This document shows positions 1 through 6,229 of a stretch of DNA of 14,841 bases, one piece after another; the first letter of the stretch is position 1, and each line of letters opens with the position of its first letter. Made by a program: the position numbers and the translations under genes. Source of the DNA: CAXRGH01 sp964230195 (GTDB lineage: Bacteria > Pseudomonadota > Gammaproteobacteria > Enterobacterales > Alteromonadaceae); assembly GCA_964230195.1 (NCBI GenBank), contig CAXRGH010000109.1, positions 1 to 14,841 on the forward strand, written 5' to 3'. The notes beneath the pieces were generated by a model. That model was not told where the DNA came from and searched no databases. It saw only the letters and a list, made by a program, of their open reading frames with translations.

Positions 1-444
1 CAGAGGGAAGCTAAACAAATTCGTCTGGACTCCAAGTTACGCCGCGAGGAGTTGCAGTTGGGAGTTGAATTAACATTAGGGTTTGATGCTGACGGAGAAT
101 CTACCATGATTTCTCAGGCTGATTATGACACTACCTGGGTAAGATTATCGGCAAGTTTAATGCAACTCGGATTTAACATTAGTGACTTTGATCGCTCTGC
201 TGGAAGTATATTTGCCAAGTATTCTGGCCCAGAATCATCAGGCTTCTTTGATGTGTTTTCGAGTAGTGACGAAGAACTTAACATTAAGAAGCAAACCTAT
301 CATATTCAGTTAGGCGATTTAGGAGAGCGCACAACCATTTCATTCCTGACTGATGAAAATATTCCGATGCCAGCTACATTTAATACAGAATTACATCCCG
401 CGTTGGCTGAATTGATGGCAGATAATAGTTTAAAAATCCGATAG
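1..444 (+). CDS. bamC: BamC, outer-membrane assembly lipoprotein (C-terminal part, 5' truncated by window edge)
   Basis: The frame is open from base 1 and ends at TAG 442-444, giving 147 residues of a longer protein. BamC (NlpB) is the lipoprotein accessory subunit of the BAM complex that inserts beta-barrel proteins into the outer membrane. The visible part fits its C-terminal helix-grip domain: a helix with the pattern DTTWVRLSASLMQLGF, then RSAGSIFAKYSG, then the strand motif HIQLGDLGERTTISFL. E. coli BamC has matching signatures (RSQGSMAVTY and LQVGDLDNRSSLQF, recalled from memory). The N-terminus with signal peptide and lipobox lies outside the window. An in-frame TTG at 52 can be read as a start but is internal. 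Eighteen bases separate it from purC, and the bamC-purC order matches that of E. coli and relatives, which supports the call. Confidence 0.85.
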   Translation, partial: QREAKQIRLDSKLRREELQLGVELTLGFDADGESTMISQADYDTTWVRLSASLMQLGFNISDFDRSAGSIFAKYSGPESSGFFDVFSSSDEELNIKKQTYHIQLGDLGERTTISFLTDENIPMPATFNTELHPALAELMADNSLKIR

Positions 445-462
445 TGTAAGAGAGAAAAAAGT

Positions 463-1191
463 ATGGAAAAACGTGAAGAGTTGTATCGTGGTAAAGCAAA
501 GACCGTTTATTTTACTGATGATCCAGAACGTCTAATTTTGCACTTCAGAAATGACACCTCTGCATTTGACGGCGAAATTATCGAGCAGCTTGATGAAAAA
601 GGTGCGGTAAACAATCGCTTTAACGGCTACATCATGGAAAAACTTCAGGCAGCAGGTATTCCAACACAAATGGAAAAGTTGCTGTCGGCTGATGAAGCGC
701 TTGTTAAGAAGCTTGATATGATCCCTGTAGAATGCGTCGTCAGAAATGTGGCCGCGGGTTCAATTGTTCGCCGATTGGGAGTTGAAGAAGGTAAAGCACT
801 GACACCGCCAACGTTCGAATTTTTCTTGAAGAACGACGAACTGCACGACCCAATGATTAATGAGTATCATATCGAATCATTTGGATGGGCAGAAGCAGAG
901 CATATTGAGCGTATGAAAGCATTAACTTTCCAAGTTAATGAAGTATTAAAGGAATTGTTTGATCAGGGCGGTATGATCTTGGTTGATTACAAATTGGAGT
1001 TTGGCTTGTTTAATGGAGAGATTCATCTAGGTGATGAGTTTAGCCCAGACGGTTGTCGCTTATGGGATAAAGAGACTCGCCGCAAGCTAGATAAAGATCG
1101 CTTCCGTCAAGGCCTTGGAAGTGTTGTCGAATCTTATAAAGAAATTGCACAGCGGATTGGCTTAGATTTGGATAAACCATTCGAGTCATAA
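463..1191 (+). CDS. purC: Phosphoribosylaminoimidazole-succinocarboxamide (SAICAR) synthase
   Basis: PurC is the cytoplasmic enzyme of de novo purine synthesis that joins CAIR and L-aspartate using ATP to give SAICAR. The 242-residue product has the length of the short bacterial form (E. coli about 237). Visible family signatures include YRGKAKTVY at residues 8-16, the nucleotide-binding N-lobe around LILHFRNDTSAFDGE (24-38), NNRFNGYIM (50-58), the highly conserved VECVVRNVAAGSIVRR (89-104), VDYKLEFG (174-181) and LGDEFSPDGCRLWD (189-202). The start ATG at 463 follows an AGAGAG purine run at a good distance. It lies 18 bases after bamC, probably on the same transcript, and is followed within 20 bases by a hairpin terminator. 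Nothing is truncated or unusual. Confidence 0.97.
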   Translation: MEKREELYRGKAKTVYFTDDPERLILHFRNDTSAFDGEIIEQLDEKGAVNNRFNGYIMEKLQAAGIPTQMEKLLSADEALVKKLDMIPVECVVRNVAAGSIVRRLGVEEGKALTPPTFEFFLKNDELHDPMINEYHIESFGWAEAEHIERMKALTFQVNEVLKELFDQGGMILVDYKLEFGLFNGEIHLGDEFSPDGCRLWDKETRRKLDKDRFRQGLGSVVESYKEIAQRIGLDLDKPFES

Positions 1192-1207
1192 AAAGCAATA
1201 AAGAATG

Positions 1208-1235
1208 AAAAAGGAGCTGAACAGCTCCTTTTTTT
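1208..1235. terminator. Rho-independent terminator after purC, probably bidirectional
   Basis: The arms AAGGAGCT (1211-1218) and AGCTCCTT (1223-1230) pair around a GAAC loop, with an A run before and seven T's ending at 1235. On the plus strand this is a classic intrinsic terminator for bamC-purC. Read on the minus strand, the same stem is followed by five T's, so it could also stop transcription coming from the convergent channel gene that ends at 1476. Confidence 0.88.
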
Positions 1236-1381
1236 GTGCCGTTTAAAAATATCATCACTGAATTGACCAACGTCGTTTTTGGGCACGCTTGCTAGTATTT
1301 TGAATAGATACAGTGAGCCAATTATTCTTGATATCAGACAATGACGTAGAAGGCCAAATCACAGCGCACAACTTCTTGCCA

Positions 1382-1476
1382 TTAACAAAAAACATGGGTG
1401 TCTCGAATAGGTACGTCTCGAATAGGTACGTTAACAAAAAACATGGGTGTCCCAAATAAGTATCCCGAATAGGTAC
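1382..1476. repeat. Short direct-repeat cluster in the purC/channel-gene spacer
   Basis: A 21-bp element beginning TTAACAAAAAACATGGGTG occurs identically at 1382-1402 and 1431-1451. Between and after the copies sits a second element: TCTCGAATAGGTACG at 1401-1415 and exactly again at 1416-1430, then two diverged copies at 1450-1462 (TCCCAAATAAGTA) and 1463-1476 (TCCCGAATAGGTAC). The last copy reaches the stop codon of the channel gene. The rest of the spacer (1240-1381) shows no convincing gene. The repeats could come from replication slippage or be the trace of a dispersed repeat or mobile element. I do not recognise the family. Confidence 0.8.
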
Positions 1477-2489
1477 TATGACGAGACTGCGTTATATATC
1501 ACAACACTATTCACTCCGATGTGACCTATGATGAAAATTGAGAAAACGATTTTCAGTAGAATTGAGCGTAATTTTATTAAGTCATGTTTGCTAGTGATAT
1601 CGGCAATAAGAGACCCAGTAATTGCAAGGGCGATACTGATGAAGGTTGTTAGTTGAATGGAGTCAGCTAGTGTAAAGGCAGTAGTGTAGGGCAATTTATT
1701 TTCCAATCCATATAAGCCGCCAACGGAGGCAAATAAAGCGCCAGCGCAAAGCGTGACCCTTGGTTGTAATGGAATAGCGGGTAAGAAATGGTTAGACATA
1801 TTGACTATCATGACAAGGGCAACAAACAGTGTGGCAACAAAAAAGCCGATAAAAGTAGTCGCAAACACTCGTAGACCTTCGCGCTTCATGACAATGGTCG
1901 CAGTGACTCGGTCAAAGGTGTATTCGCTGTCAGCGCCAACGCGAGGATCGCCAAATGTCGTTGGATAGGTGTTGGGTTGCGTGCTGATGTTAAACGATTC
2001 CATCTGCCAACCTTCAGGGATTAAGTCTTTTGCAACATTGCTTGACGGGTCAAGTTTGAATGCCAAATCTTCCCGAATGTCGATGGTGTCTTCTAAGTGA
2101 ATTTGCAGTGTTTGTTTATCAAACGGGAACGATTGTACATTCCACTCTTGCTTCACAGTGCCTTTGAATACAATAGAGTGCCAATAAAAATCACCAATTT
2201 TTTCAGTGGTTGAATTACGAATGTTGAAACTTTTTGAATTGACAATTTCGGTACGCTCTGCCGGCGAATAATTGGGATCTTTGGTCAGAAACCATGCCCA
2301 AAATTCGGTTTTAAATTCACTTTTAGAGAAGTTGATGTCAAATAAATTGGTGACAAACATGCCAACGGTTACGTCGGCTGATTGTACATTGTGTTCTTGT
2401 AATGTCGCGTCGACCTCTTTTGCTGACACGAAATTGGGGACTAGTAGGCTCAGAAACAAGGCAGTTATAACAAAGGAAACTCTCATCAT
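1476..2489 (-). CDS. Bacterial pentameric ligand-gated ion channel (Cys-loop superfamily) subunit
   Basis: This is a full-length prokaryotic pLGIC subunit of 337 residues, likely a homopentameric channel in the inner membrane with its ligand domain in the periplasm. Seen in order: a signal peptide (residues 1-23, cleavage probably after VSA); a beta-sandwich ligand domain (about 35-205) with the superfamily Pro-loop signature FPFDKQTLQI (121-130) but no Cys pair, as in other bacterial members; then four membrane segments at about 207-231, 241-263, 270-297 and 308-333. The M2 segment ends in ENKLP, matching the ETNLP of GLIC at the same spacing. The gating ligand cannot be told from sequence. 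Two adjacent ATG codons (2489, 2486) follow an AGAGG ribosome-binding site; either may be used. It starts 14 bases after the small upstream gene, probably one transcript. Its link to the neighbouring T6SS is unproven. Confidence 0.88.
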   Translation of the reverse strand: MMRVSFVITALFLSLLVPNFVSAKEVDATLQEHNVQSADVTVGMFVTNLFDINFSKSEFKTEFWAWFLTKDPNYSPAERTEIVNSKSFNIRNSTTEKIGDFYWHSIVFKGTVKQEWNVQSFPFDKQTLQIHLEDTIDIREDLAFKLDPSSNVAKDLIPEGWQMESFNISTQPNTYPTTFGDPRVGADSEYTFDRVTATIVMKREGLRVFATTFIGFFVATLFVALVMIVNMSNHFLPAIPLQPRVTLCAGALFASVGGLYGLENKLPYTTAFTLADSIQLTTFISIALAITGSLIADITSKHDLIKLRSILLKIVFSIFIIGHIGVNSVVIYNAVSS

Positions 2490-2503
2490 TCGTGCCTCTT
2501 TCT

Positions 2504-2761
2504 TTAATCAGCTTTGAGGTTAATATCTACGTTCGGTGACATCTCGCCACCGCCAACTTCATCCACCTCAGCATCAAGATCGCGTTGCCAAAAATATTGC
2601 AGGTACGGCTCATTATAGAGCACCGGAATGACACTAACTAATTGCCAGCCTTCACCGTCGGGTACTGGTATTTCTTCAGGTTCCGGCGGATCTTGTTGCG
2701 CTATCGTTCTGCTCGACGCGGCAGCACGACCCACTGTCATTTCGGTTTCGAAAGTTGCCAT
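2504..2761 (-). CDS. Small DUF4177-like protein upstream of the channel gene
   Basis: This 85-residue cytoplasmic-type protein has no signal peptide or membrane segment. Its centre, GEGWQLVSVIPVLYNEPYLQ followed by YFWQR (residues about 36-60), resembles the GWELVSV...YFKR core of small DUF4177-type proteins. The flanks are low-complexity: an Ala/Ser and Pro/Glu-rich N-terminal half and an acidic C-terminal tail. The function is unknown. The ATG at 2761 has only a weak purine stretch in front, but a good promoter lies 30-60 bases upstream. The stop codon is 14 bases from the channel start, so the two are probably co-transcribed and possibly functionally linked. The DUF4177 similarity is by eye and partial, because the N-terminal half of the domain is missing. 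Confidence 0.65.
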   Translation of the reverse strand: MATFETEMTVGRAAASSRTIAQQDPPEPEEIPVPDGEGWQLVSVIPVLYNEPYLQYFWQRDLDAEVDEVGGGEMSPNVDINLKAD

Positions 2762-2794
2762 CTATCTATCGCCAGCGGATGAATCTAAAGTCTG

Positions 2795-2824
2795 AATATA
2801 GACAACCGTTTCTACAGTTATCAA
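2795..2824 (-). promoter_or_regulatory. Predicted sigma70-type promoter for the small gene and channel
   Basis: On the minus strand TTGATA (2819-2824) and TATATT (2795-2800) are separated by 18 bases. Each differs from the consensus -35 and -10 hexamers by one base. Initiation would fall near 2788, giving a short leader before the ATG at 2761. Confidence 0.5.
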
Positions 2825-2860
2825 GAGAAACATAAAATAAAAAATATCTGTGTATAAATT

Positions 2861-2889
2861 TTGTACAAAGAAAAATTAATGTCTATGTT
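2861..2889 (+). promoter_or_regulatory. Possible promoter of the T6SS operon (weak)
   Basis: TTGTAC (2861-2866) and TATGTT (2884-2889) are 17 bases apart in the AT-rich divergent spacer 2762-2933, about 45 bases before tssB. The matches to consensus are modest. A 10-bp palindrome TTTGTACAAA (2860-2869) overlaps the putative -35 and could be an operator. Neither is secure. Confidence 0.25.
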
Positions 2890-2933
2890 TAGTTAGGCAT
2901 GGTTACGTCAAATTGCTTTAACTGGAGATTGCT

Positions 2934-3431
2934 ATGGCCTCTCGTGGAAAAAATGTGGGCTCGGTAGCCCCGAAAGAAAGAATCAATATTTCATACCGTC
3001 CGGCTGCTGGAAATGCAAAAGAACGGGTCGAACTTCCCTTCAAATTGCTTGTGCTTGGAGACTTTGCTCAAAAAGAAGATGCAACGTCAATTGAAGAGCG
3101 CAACGTTGTGAACGTGAACAAGAACAACTTTAATCAAGTGATGAAAGATATGGACTTGACGTTGAATCTCAGCGTCGCCAATAAGATGAGTGATGGTGAG
3201 CAGGAAAATGTATCCATTTCTTTGAACATCAACAGTCTTGATGACTTTGAGCCAGATAATATCATTGAACAAGTAAATGAGCTTAAGCAAGTGCTTGAGC
3301 TTAGGGAGGCGCTCAAAGCGCTGAAGGGTCCTTTAGGTAACTCTCCTCAAATGCGTAAACAAATCCAAGCGCTGCTGACTGACAGCGATACAAGAGAAGC
3401 GTTACGTAAAGAAATTGGCTTGGCTAGCTAG
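2934..3431 (+). CDS. tssB: T6SS sheath small subunit TssB (VipA)
   Basis: TssB pairs with TssC to form the contractile cytoplasmic sheath around the Hcp tube. The 165-residue length matches V. cholerae VipA (about 168). Family marks: the N-terminal basic segment with GSVAPKERINISYRP (9-23), the core strand LPFKLLVLGDF (34-44), the helix NNFNQVMKDMDLTLNLSVAN (64-83), the conserved NSLDDFEPDNI (100-110), and the C-terminal helical part (about 115-165) that packs on TssC. The ATG has a GGAG site six bases upstream. It is the first gene of the T6SS operon and lies 11 bases before the chosen tssC start. Confidence 0.96.
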   Translation: MASRGKNVGSVAPKERINISYRPAAGNAKERVELPFKLLVLGDFAQKEDATSIEERNVVNVNKNNFNQVMKDMDLTLNLSVANKMSDGEQENVSISLNINSLDDFEPDNIIEQVNELKQVLELREALKALKGPLGNSPQMRKQIQALLTDSDTREALRKEIGLAS

Positions 3432-3434
3432 GGG
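3431..3434 (+). promoter_or_regulatory. Ribosome-binding site deciding the tssC start
   Basis: GGGG starts at the last base of the tssB stop codon. It is 8 bases before ATG 3443 but only 2 before the in-frame TTG at 3437, so ATG 3443 is preferred. Confidence 0.6.
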
Positions 3435-3442
3435 AATTGAAC

Positions 3443-4885
3443 ATGAATACGGAAACAACACTCATTGACGGTATCTTGAGTCACACAAATCTAACCGGTG
3501 ACCAGTACAGTTACGATATTGCCACGACCGGCATGCAATCTTTGCTCACCAAGATGTTTGAACTTGAAGAACAAGGTGACGAAATCCGAGTTGATAAGCG
3601 TTTTGTGGAAGAGTTGATAGATGAACTCGATGCAAAAATGAGCGAGCAGATGGATGAGATCTTACATCATCCTGAGTTTCAGGCATTAGAGGCGCCATGG
3701 CGTAACCTGAAATTCCTAACTGATCGCACTGATTTTGGCGAAAATATTGAAATAGAAATATTATCAACGTCAAAAGAAGACCTCTTATCTGACTTTATTG
3801 ATGCGACTGATATCACTGAATCGGGCTTGTATCGCAAGGTTTATACGGAAGAGTTTGGTCAATTCGGAGGAAATCCCTACGGCGTTATGATTGGTAATTA
3901 CAATCTCAATCCGTCCACCAATGACATACGGCTTATGACTGAGATGGGGGCGTTATCTGCAATGACGCATGCGCCTTTCATTGCAGCAGCAGACGTCAGT
4001 TTCTTTGGTGTGGAACGCTTTTCAGAATTGCCTGACCTCAAACAGGTTGATGCTATGTTTGAAGGTCCGCAATACGCTAAATGGCGAGCATTTCGTGGGA
4101 CTGATGACGCGCGTAATATTGGTTTGACGTTACCGCACTTTATGCTCAGGCCAACTTATGGCGACAACATTCCGGTTCGTAGTTTCTCATACACAGAATC
4201 CATTTCTTCTGAAACGGATTATTTGTGGGGTAATGCTGCATTTGCTTATGCAACTCGGTTGACTGAGAGTTTTGCGAAATATCGTTGGTGTCCAAATATT
4301 ATTGGACCTCAATCGGGTGGTGAGGTCAGTAATCTAGCAATTGATGTGGTTGATCAAAGTGGTACTGAGCAAATATTTGGCCCGTTAGATGTCAAAATTC
4401 CGGATCGCAAAGAGTACGAATTGTCCGAGCTTGGATTCATTCCTTTGACCATGCGGAAGGACACCGATACTGCAGTGTTCTTTTCCTCAAATTCCGCGCA
4501 AGTACCGAAAAAGTACACCAGTGATGAGGAAGGACGTCAAGCAGAATTGAATTACAAGTTGGGTACGCAACTACCTTATCTGTTCATTGTTAATCGGTTA
4601 GCCCACTACATTAAAGTGTTACAACGTGAAAACCTTGGCAGTTGGAAAACACGAGCAGATTTGGAGACGGAACTAAATAAGTGGATTCGTCAATACGTTG
4701 CAGATCAAGATAATCCATCAGCGTCAACACGCAGTCAACGCCCACTCAGGAAAGCTGTTATCAGTGTTTCTGAAGCAGAGACTGACGCCGGCTGGTATGA
4801 AGTGGCCTTGGAAGTAACGCCGCACTTCAAATTCATGGGTGCGAATTTTACTTTGTCATTAACCAGTATGCTGGAGCACGCTTAA
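3443..4885 (+). CDS. tssC: T6SS sheath large subunit TssC (VipB)
   Basis: TssC is the large sheath subunit; six TssB/TssC heterodimers form each ring, and contraction drives the Hcp tube outward. The 480-residue product is close to V. cholerae VipB (about 492). It has an N-terminal helix LIDGILSHTNL (7-17), the region that in VipB is recognised by the ClpV unfoldase, followed by YDIATTGMQSLL (24-35). It also has EFQALEAPWRNL (78-89), EFGQFGGNPYGV (137-148), LWGNAAFAYATRLTESFAKY (261-280), WCPNIIGPQSGG (282-293), LPYLFIVNRLAHYIKVLQRE (377-396) and the C-terminal PHFKFMGANFTLSL (460-473). All are hallmark TssC segments. ATG 3443 is chosen over TTG 3437 because of the ribosome-binding site. A perfect hairpin overlaps the stop codon. 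Confidence 0.97.
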   Translation: MNTETTLIDGILSHTNLTGDQYSYDIATTGMQSLLTKMFELEEQGDEIRVDKRFVEELIDELDAKMSEQMDEILHHPEFQALEAPWRNLKFLTDRTDFGENIEIEILSTSKEDLLSDFIDATDITESGLYRKVYTEEFGQFGGNPYGVMIGNYNLNPSTNDIRLMTEMGALSAMTHAPFIAAADVSFFGVERFSELPDLKQVDAMFEGPQYAKWRAFRGTDDARNIGLTLPHFMLRPTYGDNIPVRSFSYTESISSETDYLWGNAAFAYATRLTESFAKYRWCPNIIGPQSGGEVSNLAIDVVDQSGTEQIFGPLDVKIPDRKEYELSELGFIPLTMRKDTDTAVFFSSNSAQVPKKYTSDEEGRQAELNYKLGTQLPYLFIVNRLAHYIKVLQRENLGSWKTRADLETELNKWIRQYVADQDNPSASTRSQRPLRKAVISVSEAETDAGWYEVALEVTPHFKFMGANFTLSLTSMLEHA

Positions 4886-4894
4886 CGCGTGCTC
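4874..4894 (+). other. Perfect hairpin over the tssC stop codon, before hcp
   Basis: GAGCACGC (4874-4881) pairs exactly with GCGTGCTC (4887-4894) around a five-base loop holding the TAA stop. No T tract follows, so it is not a standard terminator. It could stabilise or delimit mRNA segments at the sheath/tube boundary, where Hcp is usually needed in excess. Confidence 0.55.
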
Positions 4895-4920
4895 GTGGAA
4901 CGTATTAATGGAGAATTATC

Positions 4921-5439
4921 ATGCCAACTGAAATTTATATGTGTATTAACGACCCTGAAGGGTGCTTAACAGCAGAGGCTTGTTCTAAGGAAAGTATTGG
5001 CTCTTTTTTCAAGTCAGATCATGAAGAAGAGGCGTTAGTGCTTGCCTATGACCATGTCGTCAGTGTTCCAACAAATTCGCTAACCGGACAGGTGACAGGT
5101 ACCCGAAAACATGAATATTTAGAAGTTACAAAATTCATAGACAAAAGCTCTCCTTTGTTGCTCAATTCGGTGACATCGCCGTCAGAACTTGAAGTGGTTT
5201 TGCGTTTTTTCAGAACACCTGATGAAACGAGCGCGGGTGAGCCGGTCGAATATTACAATATTACGTTGCAACGGGCGAAAGTGGTCAATATTAATACCAT
5301 TTCACCTAACATATTGCAGCCAGAAAACGACGGTTTAATGCCTTATGAGCAAGTACGATTTACGTATGGTCAAATTCAAGCTGATCATATTGTGTGCGGT
5401 ACTACTGCCATTGATGATTGGTCTGGTGAGGGCGAATAA
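4921..5439 (+). CDS. hcp: T6SS tube protein Hcp (first copy)
   Basis: Hcp forms hexameric rings that stack into the inner tube and is ejected on firing; it also carries effectors. This 172-residue copy has the standard fold signatures: MPTEIYMCINDPEG (1-14), the acidic loop HEEEALVLAYDH (34-45) followed by a VPTN-type stretch, LTGQVTGTRKHEYLEVTKFIDKSSPLL in two pieces (54-70, 71-80), the strands EVVLRFFRTP (91-100) and YYNITLQRAKVVNINT (111-126), and PYEQVRFTYGQI...W near the end. A GGAG site seven bases upstream fixes the ATG. It has four cysteines (8, 15, 21, 159), three of them clustered. The position after tssBC is typical, and it is clearly different from the second Hcp at 13380. Confidence 0.95.
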   Translation: MPTEIYMCINDPEGCLTAEACSKESIGSFFKSDHEEEALVLAYDHVVSVPTNSLTGQVTGTRKHEYLEVTKFIDKSSPLLLNSVTSPSELEVVLRFFRTPDETSAGEPVEYYNITLQRAKVVNINTISPNILQPENDGLMPYEQVRFTYGQIQADHIVCGTTAIDDWSGEGE

Positions 5440-5450
5440 GGAATAAAACC

Positions 5451-6209
5451 ATGGCATTTACTGCAGCCTGCGTGCGTGGTTTTCGTGGGGGCTTGCTCGT
5501 CATTCTGACGCTTGCCCTCATGTCGTGTAGTGGCATTCGCCGCATTACCGACGCTGCATTTCATGATGGAGATGTAGTTGAAAAGCCCAACTATTTAGAC
5601 CAAGAACAACAAGACCACTGGTTAGATGGGGCATCTAATTGGCGTTATTGGGATGTTGCTTCACCTGAGAACGCGGATGTGGTTTGGAGTTATCAACTTC
5701 AAGCTGTGGATGCGACTATGGTGGCGAGCGCAGATTTGAACCGTTACGCAAGATTGTCTCACCCATTACCTGTCCGTTTAATTCAACTGACGGACGTCAG
5801 TGATTTATCGCGTCTTCTCGCCTCACCTGAGGGGATTAAGGTGGTGTTGAATGCACCGCTTGAAATGATCCCGAATGCAGTATCGATAGATGATTACACC
5901 TTGATCCCAAATCAAACGTTCAGCATGCGAGCCCCACGTCAACAAGATGTCCAGTTTTTAGCTTGGGTTAGTGGGTATGCTGGTTTAGATCCGGAGACCT
6001 GTTGCCGCATTGTCACCGTTCCTGTGATCAGCGAATCGGCTCCGGAAAGAGATAAGTCATTATTTAACGCATTAACCTTTGACTTGATGGCGTCCGAAGA
6101 AGAGAAAGCGCAGGATGAGTTACCCAATATTGTGAGGCCCGCGGTCTTGCGGTTTAACGTAGTGTTTGCCGACACGGGGATCGCTCAGTTTAACGTGATG
6201 GCGTATTAA
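5451..6209 (+). CDS. tssJ: T6SS outer-membrane lipoprotein TssJ
   Basis: TssJ is the lipoprotein that anchors the TssJ-TssL-TssM membrane complex to the outer membrane by binding the periplasmic part of TssM. The sequence has a basic N-terminus, a hydrophobic segment (residues 14-24) and a lipobox LMSC with the acylated Cys at 26. Ser at +2 is compatible with outer-membrane sorting. The TssJ pattern appears as DLNRYARLSHPLPVRLIQL (95-113), a beta-sandwich start that usually reads LN..... PV.VRIYQL. At 252 residues it is longer than many TssJ proteins (often 150-200). The extra length includes about 55 residues between the lipid anchor and the first strand. A paired CC occurs at 184-185. AGGA eight bases upstream supports the ATG. 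The call rests on the lipobox, motif and position before tssK. Confidence 0.87.
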   Translation: MAFTAACVRGFRGGLLVILTLALMSCSGIRRITDAAFHDGDVVEKPNYLDQEQQDHWLDGASNWRYWDVASPENADVVWSYQLQAVDATMVASADLNRYARLSHPLPVRLIQLTDVSDLSRLLASPEGIKVVLNAPLEMIPNAVSIDDYTLIPNQTFSMRAPRQQDVQFLAWVSGYAGLDPETCCRIVTVPVISESAPERDKSLFNALTFDLMASEEEKAQDELPNIVRPAVLRFNVVFADTGIAQFNVMAY

Positions 6210-6229
6210 CCTGTCCCGAGAGGATAATC

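Noticed and set aside
1255..1455. 66-codon minus-strand open frame in the repeat spacer
   Set aside because: Its first third is made of the direct repeats, it has no clear ribosome-binding site, and I recognise no family. It is reported as a repeat region instead of a gene.
2890..2920. Possible sigma54 (-24/-12) promoter before tssB, as in Vibrio T6SS
   Set aside because: A TGG and a TTGCT are present, but GG and GC are two bases too far apart for a sigma54 site.
3437..3442. TTG start for tssC two codons upstream
   Set aside because: The GGGG ribosome-binding site is only two bases away, against eight for the ATG at 3443.
4874..4894. Hairpin read as an intrinsic terminator
   Set aside because: No T tract follows on the plus strand and the operon clearly continues into hcp.
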